64,000 nucleotides of DNA from assembly GCA_944739405.2 (NCBI GenBank), contig OX123205.2:37654475-37718474 (forward strand). The letters run 5' to 3'. This document shows positions 10,698-20,464 of this stretch, in pieces. Source of the DNA: Euclidia mi (lineage: Eukaryota > Arthropoda > Insecta > Lepidoptera > Erebidae). The notes beneath the pieces are model-generated. The model did not search any database. It saw only the letters and a program-made list of their open reading frames with translations, and had not been told where the DNA came from. The position numbers and the translations under genes are program-made. Every line of letters starts with the position of its first letter. The stretch's first letter is position 1.

Positions 10698-10804
10698 TAA
10701 TTATAAAACACTACAGGAGTGTTTTATAAATAGGTATGGTTTAATAATTTAATTATTCTCTACATATCTACATCAACATAATTATATAAGCAACAATCAC
10801 ATAC

Positions 10805-11703
10805 CAGGTCTCAGTTGATATTCTACATTAAGAGCTTCTGTTGAAGGTGGAGCCTTGATAAGAGATTGTGGTACGCAAGACTTTAACTTAGCTCGGACTT
10901 TCATTGTTCTCCAATACATGTAATTCTCTATATCTTCTTCCGGCTAAAACAATTAAAACATTATTTCATAATAATAAGCAACAAAACATTGCCTATTTAT
11001 CATGAATTGTGTATTGTATACCTATTATAATGTTACCACTAGTGTAACTGGGGGCTCATATAGTTAATAAAGAAATAAAAAGTAACACTTCAGTCAGGAC
11101 CCTTCCAGGGATGTTTAATTGCCAAAGCCAGTCTTTTTTGGTATGTTCAATCTGCTATAATATATAACTTATTGTATTTTATAAGTAATCTATACATATA
11201 AATAAAATTGGAGTGTCTATAATGATGACATTTTTTACAAGTTTTGTGTCTGTCTATTTGTTCTTGCTAATCTCTGGAATGGCTGGACCGATTTTGACGG
11301 GACTTTCATGGCGGATAGCTGATGTACCGAGGAGAAACTTAGGCTTATAAATTAACTGGGTACGCGAAGCAGTTTCTTCAGGACGCGAGTGAAACCGCAG
11401 AAAACAGCTAGTATCTAATACGATTTTTGATTTTTTTAGCATAACTTATCTAAGTTGTATTTGTGTAAGTGCGAGAACTGACTTGATTTACTAAAATATA
11501 AATTTACTCACATTGAGATGGTCTTCACATACGTATAAAAAACGATTGGGGCATTCAACACCCACTGCATCACACCATTCTTGTTTTGTTGCCTTTGGTA
11601 CACCAAAAAACGTTTTCTGAGAATTTTTAGAGCTATTTTTGCAGTCTGGTACAAAGCAAAACTTTGTATCTCTGTATGGCGTCCATGCCTCACCAGGATT
11701 CAT
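10805..11703 (-). CDS. THAP zinc-finger exons (two), partial gene
   Basis: Exon 1 (11703 down to 11512) starts MNPGEAWTPY and carries the THAP zinc signature CFVPDC, a central KTFFGVPKATK...W, and CEDHLN, i.e. C-x4-C...C-x2-H. It ends at a GTGAGT donor in phase 0. Exon 2 (10943 down to 10805), after a TTTTAG acceptor, continues PEEDIENYMYWRTMKVRAKL and CVPQSL, which fits the THAP C-terminus including the conserved proline, and ends at GTATGT. The domain is therefore open and spliced. THAP domains are sequence-specific DNA-binding zinc fingers. I found no further exons; downstream lie Helitron and RTE sequences. An I-like LINE sits 120 bases upstream of the ATG. It may be a truncated gene. The intron position differs from the three plus-strand THAP genes. 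Confidence 0.65.
11189..11411 (+). mobile_element. Helitron-like element in THAP intron
   Basis: Starts TCTATACATATAAATAAAAT and ends GCGAGTGAAACCGC...CAGCTAG (CTAG at 11408-11411). The start resembles the TCTATACTAAT ends of lepidopteran non-autonomous Helitrons, and the GC-rich stretch before CTAG fits the 3' hairpin. It lies between the two minus-strand THAP exons. Confidence 0.6.
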
Positions 11704-11833
11704 TTTGTAACTAAATAATATAAAAGAATAAGAAACAGTTAAGTACAGACACACGGATTCTTATAAAACTTAAGATTACCCGGAAGTGAACAAAGAGAGG
11801 TTATATTGTTGTTTATATTAGTCCAACCAAAGA

Positions 11834-13920
11834 TTTTTTTTTTTTTTTTTGGGATTTTATGACCTGGTAACTGGACCTTTAGGTCAAATCTTATTTTATT
11901 TTAACGGACACTGCACATTCACTTAATTTTTAAATTGTTTTAACAGTATTTTTAATGTATTTATATATCGGTTTGTAAGTATTTTTGTCTTTCAATAACT
12001 CTTCGAGTGGCGGCGGGTGGGAGAAAGAATCGCACTTAATGTTCACTTCACTGAGTTCACTAACACTAATCTGTCAAGCAGGAAGTTTTGACAGTCAAAG
12101 ATAAGATGTGCAACGGTTCCTTGAGTTCCTTCTTGAGATTCACAATGTGGGCATGTATTGCTTGTAATAATGCCAAGTCTAGCAAGGTGTGACGGAGCAG
12201 TATTATGGCCAAAGCGCAATCTATTTATCGTAGTGATAAAGTCTCGGCTGGCTTCCTTCAATCTATTGTACCAGGGTCTAACAGGTAATTCTTCTTGTAT
12301 ACGGCCGTAAAATTTTCCTTTAGTGTCTTGGTCTTTCTTCCACAATTCTAACCATAAGTTACAAACATTTTCATTAATACATTGCAAGAAGTCAGTCATA
12401 GGAATGTCCATTGCATTTCTAACATCAATAGCATTACTACCTTCATATGCGGTTTTATCAACTATTTCATTGCCATAGATACCTCGGTGTGAAGGTACCC
12501 ACAGAAAAGCAATGCTTTTGTGCTTGAGGTAATATTGATAAATTATTTCTTTGATGAAATATAGAACATAATTTGTCTTAAAAGAAACTGTAAGGTTAGT
12601 TAAGGCTTTAATCAAACTCAGTGAATCAGAAACAATCAAAAAGTATTTGCTAGTGTTAATTTGGCGAATATGTTTTAATGCCTGATAAACCGCATATGCC
12701 TCTGCAGTGAATATGGTGCATGTATTGTGTAGAACAAAGCTTTGAGAGAATTGAATTTGTGGATCATATATAGCAGCACGCACATAATCACTTCCTTTAC
12801 TGCCATCAGTGTAAATAACATAATAATTCTTATTATCCGCCATAAACTGTAACATATCTAAATTGTTATTGATGGGATTTTGCAATTCTTTGACGGGATG
12901 TGTGATACACTGATAAGAGAAGGAGTAACATGGCCATGGGCATTGTTTTCTAATACCAGTAAAACTGTTTTCTGTTTCCAGCAATATTTTGGACAATGTT
13001 GGGGATTTACCATTTAAGAGAATCTCTCCTGTTGTTAGAGGTCCAGGATTTCTACATACAGAAGGTACTATTTTGTTTATTATTTTCTTGTTATCTGCAG
13101 CAATTAATTTAAGACAGAATCTCTCTGCAAGTAGAATGCGTCTCAAAATTAGGGGCATTATTTTAGTCTCCACTTCCATGGCCCTTATGGGAGTAGAGCA
13201 CATTGCACCAGAAATTGTTCTCAAAGCCCTGTTCTGCAATAGATCTAGTTTATTTACATGAGTACTATTTATATACACTAATGAGCTATAATCAAAATGG
13301 CTTCTAACTATACTTTTATACAAAGTTGACAATATTTTCGGGTCAGCTCCCCATGTAACGCCTGCAAGACATTTTATTATATTTAATCCTTTAAGAGCAT
13401 TTTTTGATATGGTTTTAATATGTTCCTCAAAGGTTAATTTCTTGTCTAATACTATGCCTAAAAATTTCTTAACATTCACTGGATTTATAAATTCTCCGTT
13501 ATATATTACTTTTGAATATGTGTTCTCATTTCCAAATATCATGGCACTACTTTTGGAGGGATTAATTTTTAAATGTAACACATCATTGTAATAGTGAAAT
13601 ATTTGGGACAATGCTCTGTTAATATTGTCTATTGCAATTTCTACATTATAATTACTACTGTACAAAACAATATCATCAGCAAACTGCAAAATATCTACAT
13701 TACTATTTACAAATTTACAGATTTCACTTGTATATATATTGTACAACAAAGGAGATAGTGTAGCACCCTGCATTGTACCTTTAGATGCACATTTTGGACC
13801 ATGCAATGTATTATTATGCCTTACATAAAGTGTTCTACTATCCAAAAAATTATATATCCATTTACATAGTTGACCAGGCACACCTAACCTAGACATAACT
13901 TGTACAAGTATAGCCGGATC
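11834..13920 (-). mobile_element. I-like LINE copy 1, 5'-truncated, 11-bp TSD
   Basis: A 2087-bp minus-strand insertion. Its poly(A) appears as a T-run at 11834-11850 and its truncated 5' end is GATCCGGC at 13920. It is flanked by a perfect CCAACCAAAGA at 11823-11833 and 13921-13931. It contains the C-terminal half of RT, RNase H and a zinc motif. It matches the copy at 29633-35330 almost base for base; the few differences suggest that both are young. Confidence 0.93.
12043..13920 (-). CDS. LINE ORF2 C-terminal: RT, RNase H, zinc motif
   Basis: The open frame extends to an ATG at 13974, but the first ~18 residues (MDFGW...) are read through the flanking duplication; element coding begins at DPAILVQVMSRLG. 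RT motifs: KGTMQGATLSPLLYN, ILQFADDIVLYSS, KFLGIVLDKKLTF. RNase H motifs: YVIYTDGSK (Asp), FTAEAYAVYQAL (Glu), FLIVSDSLS (Asp), GNEIVDKTAYE (Asp). Near the end CPHC...HLIFDC is a CCHC-type finger. RT plus RNase H is typical of the I group of non-LTR elements. The frame is uninterrupted to the stop at 12043. Without its 5' half it cannot move itself. Confidence 0.92.
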   Translation of the reverse strand, partial: DPAILVQVMSRLGVPGQLCKWIYNFLDSRTLYVRHNNTLHGPKCASKGTMQGATLSPLLYNIYTSEICKFVNSNVDILQFADDIVLYSSNYNVEIAIDNINRALSQIFHYYNDVLHLKINPSKSSAMIFGNENTYSKVIYNGEFINPVNVKKFLGIVLDKKLTFEEHIKTISKNALKGLNIIKCLAGVTWGADPKILSTLYKSIVRSHFDYSSLVYINSTHVNKLDLLQNRALRTISGAMCSTPIRAMEVETKIMPLILRRILLAERFCLKLIAADNKKIINKIVPSVCRNPGPLTTGEILLNGKSPTLSKILLETENSFTGIRKQCPWPCYSFSYQCITHPVKELQNPINNNLDMLQFMADNKNYYVIYTDGSKGSDYVRAAIYDPQIQFSQSFVLHNTCTIFTAEAYAVYQALKHIRQINTSKYFLIVSDSLSLIKALTNLTVSFKTNYVLYFIKEIIYQYYLKHKSIAFLWVPSHRGIYGNEIVDKTAYEGSNAIDVRNAMDIPMTDFLQCINENVCNLWLELWKKDQDTKGKFYGRIQEELPVRPWYNRLKEASRDFITTINRLRFGHNTAPSHLARLGIITSNTCPHCESQEGTQGTVAHLIFDCQNFLLDRLVLVNSVK

Positions 13921-13931
13921 CCAACCAAAGA

Positions 13932-14397
13932 GTATGTAACCACTAACCACTACGTTAGTCCAACCAAAGTCCAACCCTCCAATCTCTTTGGTCCAACCTC
14001 TCTGTTTATATTTTCAAGAATATACTAAAATAATAATATAGAGCTGCTAAGAAATGTCAATTCACACCAAAGACAACGATACCGGCGACATTGACATAAA
14101 TATGGCAAAGGCAATACTTCAATCCTTGCTTTAAAGTATTATTTTAAAGTAAATGTAAAAAATAATTTTGAAATATTAGAAATAACGAATGAAATAAAGT
14201 AATGAAACAAAAATTTTGGTAAAAATCTATCAATTTATACATTTGTGACAAAAGTCAAGTATGACAAGGATTTTCTGTTGAAAGATCAATATTTATATCT
14301 AATTATTCGATCAATCAAAGGCCCTAGGAAGGACACAGGATAGTTTTTATCGCGATAACTTACATCCACGCGGGCGGAGCCACGGGCGACAGCTAAT
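13932..14397. other. Intergenic, no gene seen
   Basis: GTCCAACC words repeat at the LINE target site (13960-14000). At about 14370-14395 GCGGGCGGAGCCACGGGC and CAGCTAA look like a degraded Helitron 3' end. Otherwise nothing seen. Confidence 0.4.
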
Positions 14398-14665
14398 ATA
14401 TATATATTTTTATTTATTGTCTCACGCTGTATCCCCGAAGGGGTAGGCAGAGGTGTAAATATTACACCCACATTTCGTCATGAATTTTTAGGTCCTACGT
14501 AATAGAGGGCGAGCCTATTGCCGTTACCGGGCACATCACCAGACTCCGGGCTGCTACTGAGTATTCGGAAAAAACCCAGTAACGCTTTTGCCCCATCCAG
14601 GAATCGAACTCGGGACCTCCGATCAGTAGTCACATACGCTATGCACTGGATCACGGAGGCAGTAT
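14398..14665 (-). mobile_element. SINE-B (tRNA-derived)
   Basis: The minus strand starts CTGCCTCCGTGATCCAGTG (tRNA-like head, box-A-like), has GAGTTCGATTCCTGG as box B, then the family body, and ends with TACACCTCTGCCTACCCC, TTCG, GGGGATA and GCGTGAGAC. The 3' module forms a CCCC-TTCG-GGGG hairpin. Confidence 0.82.
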
Positions 14666-14679
14666 ATAATATGTATAAA

Positions 14680-14830
14680 TATACTAGATGAGCAAGCGGT
14701 TACACCCGCGTTATTTAAGTCTTTGTCCGCTCTCGTGGCTCATAGCGTGATGTTATATAGTCTATTAGATAGCCTACCTCGATAAATGGGCTATCTAATA
14801 GAGAAAGATTTTTTTGAGATTAATCGCAAG
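14680..14830 (-). mobile_element. Helitron-like fragment, reverse strand
   Basis: The reverse complement ends CGCGGGTGTAACCGCTTGCTC then ATCTAGT near 14683 and contains TAGATAGCCCATTTATCGAG, matching the Helitron-like pieces at 10491 and 50278. Its 5' end is cut off by the foldback sequence that follows. Confidence 0.5.
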
Positions 14831-14839
14831 ATTAAGCTA

Positions 14840-15060
14840 AGAAACCGCGGCTGCAATTACTTCCACGTCCATCGCAACTGATTCGCCAGGCAGCAATGAG
14901 CCATGTGTCGTTGTGTGAACACCAAGTGATCGTGGCGATGGCCTGCAGTGGCCCATCATCGGCCACTGCAGACCATCGCCATTGCGTACGGTAATGGCGA
15001 TGCATGTTCACACAATGGCGGGCGATGGCCTGCAGTGGCCCATCATGGACCATTGTGTAC
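14840..15060. repeat. Snap-back repeat (CTGCAGTGGCC core)
   Basis: GGCGATGGCCTGCAGTGGCC (14933-14952) is followed after 7 bases by its reverse complement with one mismatch, and the outer TGTGTGAAC / GTTCACACA also pair, so 14911-15014 can fold into a long hairpin. A third GCGATGGCCTGCAGTGGCCC lies at 15023-15042. The unit is GC-rich relative to its surroundings. Origin unknown. Confidence 0.65.
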
Positions 15061-15270
15061 TGGGCCCTTAAGATGTAAATGTAACATCATGGTATCATCA
15101 CAATACCTAGGACCAAGAATCAAATGGACTCGACATTTGCGTACACCTGTAAAGGACGGACATAGAGTACATCCTGAGTTGGTGTTACCAGATATTGTAA
15201 ATGTTTACCCTACAATTCTACGAAGTACATATTAACTTTTAAGTAACATTGTATCAAACCTGAATTATAA

Positions 15271-15524
15271 TGATAATATTCTACCACATTCACACAACAC
15301 CATCTAGTCCCAAACTAAGCAGAGCTTGTACTATGGGTACTAGATAATGGATAAACATACTTATATACTTTTTTTTTTGTAAATACATACATATTATACA
15401 TTGAAACACCCTGACCAAGACAAACATCCATGTTCATGCACACAAATGTTTGACTTGTGTGGGAATCGAACCCGCGACTTTCAGCGTAGCAGTCGTTTAC
15501 ACTCCCGCTGCGCCAACTGGTCGT
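15271..15524 (-). mobile_element. SINE-A (tRNA-derived)
   Basis: Nearly the same sequence as the copies at 5745 and 37751: minus-strand GGTTCGATTCCCAC box B, CATTTGTGTGCATGAACATG, CTAGTACCCATAGTACAAGC, then an ATTATC-type tail at 15271. Confidence 0.85.
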
Positions 15525-17054
15525 TCCAGAATTGAATACCTTACCAGACATCTGAGACCGCGTTCTCCTATAATTTTTAATCAATTTGGTAATTTGATGA
15601 ATTTATGAGCTAACTCGAGAAGTTCCATCAATATCCGTTTAGGTACTTTTGCAACGAATAGTAACAAACATCTATATAATATAATTTACAGCCCAATAAA
15701 AAAATAAAAATATAGCTAACCTTACAAGGAGGTTTAAATCCATCCATAAGATGTGCGATAAGTATTTTTTATACTTAATATTATTATGTATAACAAAAGT
15801 GTCGAACATGTGGGACTGGCTTCACTCGCCAAATAAACACGAGGCTCAGAGTTATATATCTTTTATTATATGACACTCAACTTTACTGTCCTTTGAACAA
15901 AATTAATTTTGTATATAAATTTCTTATTTTCTGTTCTTTATCATTCGAGAATGATTCCAAATAAGTACCTATTGTGGGAAGTTTTCCTAAAACACTTTTG
16001 TTCAAAGTGTTTAGAGCATAGGTACTCTTGCATATTTATTCGGATCCCAGTTTTCTCCTCCTGTTGCACGTATCCACAATTATTTTTGGATCGTGCAGTC
16101 CTTTGGGAATCTATAAACAAATATCTTCATTACTACAAAGAATCGGAAAACAAATTAAATAATTAATCTTAGGTTCATATGAAACCAAGTAACGGCAAAT
16201 TACCCAAAATTTGGGTAATTTCCCAAACGCTTCAGTGGTATCCCTAAAAAACATTGAACGCTGTAAAATTAAAAAGTATCGATGACTTTTGGCTAGCTCA
16301 ACATTCAACGACCTATTGAATTCGATTGTGTGATACTAAAATCGCGGTGATATTAAAATAGCATTTTTTGGTTTATTGATGTAATTTAGAGATTATTTCC
16401 TTATGTAATGATACGCTATTTGTATCATTCTATCAATATTTTCATGTATAAATAGATATTATAACTAAAATATCGTACTTACGAATAAATGGTTATGTTC
16501 TCACATTTCCGCTCACTATGGCTTTTACAGCCTAAAATGTAACAAATCACCATAATAAATCTGAATTGATGATGATATTTTCACTAAGCATTCGCAATTA
16601 ATATCAATAATAACACAATTTTTCGCGGAAATTATCGAGAGCTCAAACGTTTGCTGGTCACAATATTCAGTTGTGACCAACAAAAAAAAACGAAAACTCT
16701 GACAAAGACAAAAAATGCTATCTTTGTCTCTTTTACTCTTATGTATTTCTGTATGTCATTATCTCGGTCTGTCACGGTATTATTATTTGCTTGTCAAATC
16801 CATAGAGATACATCATCCTAGTCACAATACCCACAATACATACGATTTTGAGATTTCATTTCTTTTCTCGAAAATCGAGTGCTAAAAAATACAAAAATAT
16901 TCCTTTCAAATCAGGACACCAAAAGAAACAAATTATATTTTTGATTCACGAGCATAACATTTTTGAAATGTTGTCAGGTAAGGTTCTGTAAATAATAAGG
17001 TACTCTGTGGGTTCAGAAGTGAAATGGCAATAATAAAAAGTAAAAAATCTAAAA
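15525..17054. other. Intergenic, no gene seen
   Basis: AT-rich. Small palindromes occur (AATTACCC/GGGTAATT near 16200; GGTCACAA/TTGTGACC near 16655). The ORFs at 15909-16166 and 16111-16308 show no domain. Confidence 0.5.
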
Positions 17055-17222
17055 CCCGACTACGACAAAAAGATCGACGCTGAAAAAGTATGAAACAAGA
17101 TTTTCAGGATGCTTTAATAAACAAGGACTATTTTCGGCTTATGGGTCAAAAGAGAACCTAACACAACCTAATATGTTACTTTCACATAAAACTTAAAATT
17201 ACGTTCCGTTTTTCATATTTGA

Positions 17223-17369
17223 ATTAAGAATTTATATTTAAGCGATAGCCTAGTGGAGAATCTCCACTAGGATATCGTTTAAATATAAATTCTTAATCAA
17301 TTCTATAACCTCTGCATGGCAGTCTGTTAGTATCTCCACTGGAGATACTAACAGACTGCCATGCAGAGG
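17223..17369. repeat. Double palindrome at SINE-C head
   Basis: Two adjacent palindromes: 17223-17259 pairs with 17261-17297 (37-base arms, two mismatches) and 17309-17337 pairs with 17341-17369 (29-base arms, perfect, loop ACT). Their sequence is the head of the SINE-C copy, normally CGATAGCCTAGTGGAGA followed by AACAGACTGCC, as seen uninterrupted at 39945-39880 on the minus strand. Confidence 0.85.
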
Positions 17370-17690
17370 GTATCGGGTTCGAATCCTAGGCGCGCACCAA
17401 TGACTTTTCGGAGTTATGTGCGTATTGAATTGTTAATTATCGCTTGTCCCGTGCCTCGGAGAGCACGTTAAGCCGTCGGTCCCGGTTGTCATGAAGATCT
17501 TTGACAGTCGTTATAGGGAGTCAGTACCTAACTCTGAATAAATTGACACTAGTCTAAACCATGGAATATCGCTATCCCTTTGGGTTGCGGAGGTCAGACA
17601 GGCAGTCGCTCCGTGGAAAAGCTAATATTCAGTCGAATCCGGTTAGACTAGTAAGCGGACCCCGGGTTGAAACTGGGATAACGCTAGGAG
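17242..17690 (+). mobile_element. SINE-C (tRNA-derived), rearranged head
   Basis: Box B GGTTCGAATCC (17376-17386) is followed by a body with GCGCACCAATGACTTTTC, CGCTTGTCCCGTGCCTC and TTGACAGTCGTTA, ending around GGGATAACGCTAGG. The 5' head is scrambled by the double palindrome. Related pieces: minus strand 39670-39945 and plus strand 27130-27245. Confidence 0.75.
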
Positions 17691-18228
17691 AAAGAATTAA
17701 GAATTTTTGGAAATTGTTTAAAAATATTTAGACGCAACTCCGGCAGCCAAAATTACTTTTAGGGGATTAAAACAAACTCCCGTAAGCCCCCTACACCACC
17801 AATACCCTCAAATTCGGGCGACTCGTTTCGAAACCCAACCCGCCTTTTCAAATTATATCAAACACGCTGTATTTAGCTTAATATTTTTTTAACACAGTAT
17901 TTTTTGTCCACTCGAGGGCGAGGGCACTTTAAATTTAAGCAATATTTTGGAAAAGTGCATAATTATGACGCCCTCTCAAATGATATCAAACACGATTCGT
18001 GTCTATCTCATTTTTATATTTTAACACAACTTTTTTGGCGCTAGAGGGCGCCACAGCTGTTCAGCGGACTATCAAGACGGTTCTAACAACACCTCATTTG
18101 TCGAGTTCCGATAAGTAGCTTAGGAGCTATGAGGGAACAAATGAACATACACACATAGCCTATCAAAATCATAACCCTCCTTTGGCTTTGCCGTAGTCGG
18201 GTTAAAACTGGAACTCTTGTCTTCTTTA

Positions 18229-18345
18229 TATTATTATATTACATATCTTGTGTGCGTGTGTATGTCACTGAACTCCTCCTAAATGACTGGACCGATTTTA
18301 ATGAAATTTTTTGAAACGCTAGACGCCAACGCCGGTCAAATAAGC
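18229..18345 (+). mobile_element. Helitron-like fragment
   Basis: CTTGTGTGCGTGTGTATGTC and ACTGAACTCCTCCTAAATGA also occur at 51070-51115, in a sequence that ends with GCCGCGG...CTAG. Only the 5' part is present here. Confidence 0.5.
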
Positions 18346-18374
18346 ATTGGCGCACATGCCTATCTATGGCCATG

Positions 18375-18560
18375 ATACATCATCTCAACGTAGAGACGTC
18401 CATTGCAAGACATAGGCCTACCCCAAGGCTCTCCACTCAGACCGCTGAGCCGCTAACATCCGCTTGCCGCGATCTTAACTAGATCGTCGATCTATATTGC
18501 GGGAGGCCTACTCCAGCTGCATAGTCTGGTACGTGGCCGCCTCGTATGTACTAGCGAGCA
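18375..18560 (-). pseudogene. RTE LINE 3' fragment
   Basis: The minus strand translates to QRSEWRALG-stop-AYVLQWTSLR-stop, corresponding to the C-terminus (LGEAYVQQWTAIG) of the RTE at 6646. It is a short, decayed 3' piece. Confidence 0.65.
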
Positions 18561-18850
18561 CTAAATTGACAAGGGAGAAAACAATTAAAGACACGTTACA
18601 TTTCTTTGACTGTTTTATTTAATTAGAAATTTTACTACTGATGACAATTTTAGGTACATGTTTAACATGCCTAATCTTAACTCTGTCTATCGTAGCGTCT
18701 TCTGTTTCACAAACATACTGACAGTATTTAGCTCGCAGCAGACCCTCCGATCTTTGTTCTCTGTGGCAAATTTTGTCCTCACGATGAACGCAAGAGGCCT
18801 TAGCTCATTTAGCACAACACAAGCTGCACGCGCGTTGCTCTAGTTCGTCT

Positions 18851-19753
18851 TTATTGTAAACTCTCCAAGCAAGTTAGACATTTGCTTTCTTTACTAAAAT
18901 GCTTTTGTATTCTATGAGTGAAGTCCTCGTCTGAGATAATAGTTACTTTACGAGGTGAGCGAGTCATACAATGTTTGTGATATTTCGTCATGTACTCGGC
19001 TAATCCACCAATCTGTATCACTCGACGACAGAGCTTGCATATCTTCCTAACCTGCCTAAGTCTGTTAGGGTCTACTGTATGCTTCTTGTCTCTATGCGCA
19101 CTTCTTTCGTGTAGCCTCCATGTGTTAAATGAAGGTAGAAAGAGATTGCATATTGAACATTTATATTTTGGTTTCCTCTTCTCAGTTTCTTCACTTTCAT
19201 TATTTGAAATTACTTTTGATTTCTTCGCTTCTTGTGTAATAATATGTACAGGATTATGCAAATGATGTTTGTCATCATAATTTTCAAATGTAATGAGTAC
19301 ATTTTGAGGTTGCTTTTCATCGTTCAAAATGTAATTTCGTATGTAACATGATTTATTATACAGGTCATTGAGATGACAAGTCAGGATTCTCGAAGTTTTT
19401 TTGGCTCGTTGTATAAACATGTATGATTGAATAAGATTTTTTGTACAACTGATACATATTTGTGAATTGGATAGAATTTCATCAGTCTGTAAGAGAAAAC
19501 CCAAGACTATGGATTCGATTTAAGACAAATGGTGAACAAGTGAGCAAATCATATAAAACTTACCTTCTTAAACACAATATCTAAGATCTCTAAGACTGTT
19601 TTGCTATGACTTCTTCCTCCCACAAAGATCTCTAAAGTATCGTTGACCGTGTTCATATTGTCCTCAGTACACAAACATATTATGCCACAGAACTTGGTGT
19701 TGTGCACAGTTGGCGCTTCCAATACCTTATATTGTTTTCTACTGTGGGTACGG
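18851..19753 (-). CDS. ZAD and C2H2 zinc-finger exons, probably truncated
   Basis: Exon C (19753 to 19564; TTCTAG acceptor, GTAAGT donor, phase 0 out) encodes the first half of a ZAD: FCGIICLC with paired cysteines and SKTVLEILDIVFKK. Exon D (19486 to 18851; TCTTACAG acceptor) continues TDEILSNSQICISCTKNLIQ, completing the ZAD cysteine pair, then an acidic/basic linker, one good C2H2 finger (YKCSICNLFLPSFNTWRLHE...H), one weaker finger (KICKLC...YHKHC), and a stop just after the start of a third (SKCLTCL). The next frame continues with YNKDELEQRACSLCC and further Cys/His, so a frameshift near 18870 probably truncated it. ZAD-C2H2 proteins are insect nuclear DNA-binding factors that dimerise through the ZAD. 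Exon C enters with phase 2, so an upstream exon is missing or unrecognised. Confidence 0.65.
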
Positions 19754-19789
19754 CTAGAACATGAAAGTAATATAAAATTGTACAAGGCA

Positions 19790-20464
19790 TAGCATAAAGG
19801 TTAGTATTATAAATCATGTATATCTTTAAAGATAACTAAGTGCATCTTGTTACATTCTCACAGGAGAAAGGACTGTACCGCTAGGCCACCATAAGGTCGA
19901 GAATCGCTCAGCAAGAGATCGTCGATTCCAGTACTTTACACACACATTGACACTCGTATATAAAACCAGTTTCTAGTATGCCTCGACTCTATGAGCGATC
20001 CAAGGAATCTTTTTTCAAACTGGTCCACTGCCGACTTGTTTGATTGTACATCAGCAATATTATGCAACGTTCACATAGTCACTATTTTGATGGATGAACG
20101 CTTGCGTGGCATTTAAATCAGAGCGTCGAGCGTAGCCGTCATTAGAGTAGCTAGGGTTATTTCCCAGGGTAGGTCTTTGTCTTTATAAAACGCTAGTGTG
20201 AAGTTTCCTAGGTGTCCAGCCTAACATTCGAATCGCCAACCAAAATTGTGGTGTAGGCACTAGACCATACTAAAGTAGGCACGGCCCACCTGGCCTCCTC
20301 TGGTATACGCCTATGGTTGCCATGCTTCGCAATGTAGGAAAAGCCGTCAAGCATCGTTAGGCCATATTGTTCAACATGGTCTAACGATGGTTGTCCTTAG
20401 GCCGGTCTGAATACTCCGACACCTGAGTTGGCTACACACTCACACAAGAAAGAAGAAGAATTAC
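19790..20464. other. Intron or intergenic, no feature seen
   Basis: Lies between the ZAD exon and acidic exon B. GCCATATTGTTC and tRNA-like words (CCGCTAGGCCACC, GTCGATTCC near 19880-19935) hint at an old SINE, but I could not delimit it. Confidence 0.35.

Larger units (their letters stand above)
17055..18201. mobile_element. DNA element with CCCGACTACGGCAAA termini
   Basis: CCCGACTACGACAAA at 17055 and the reverse complement of CCCGACTACGGCAAAGCC at 18184-18201 are inverted termini 1.15 kb apart, with TAAAA adjacent on both outer sides (a possible 5-bp duplication). The interior contains a SINE-C copy (17242-17690) and an anonymous part with GAGGGCG words (17900-18060). No transposase ORF. 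The family is unassigned and the boundaries are inferred from the inverted ends alone. Confidence 0.5.

Noticed and set aside
13921..13974. N-terminus MDFGWTNVVVSGYILFGW of the LINE ORF
   Set aside because: Lies outside the element, in the target duplication and flank; absent from copy 2.
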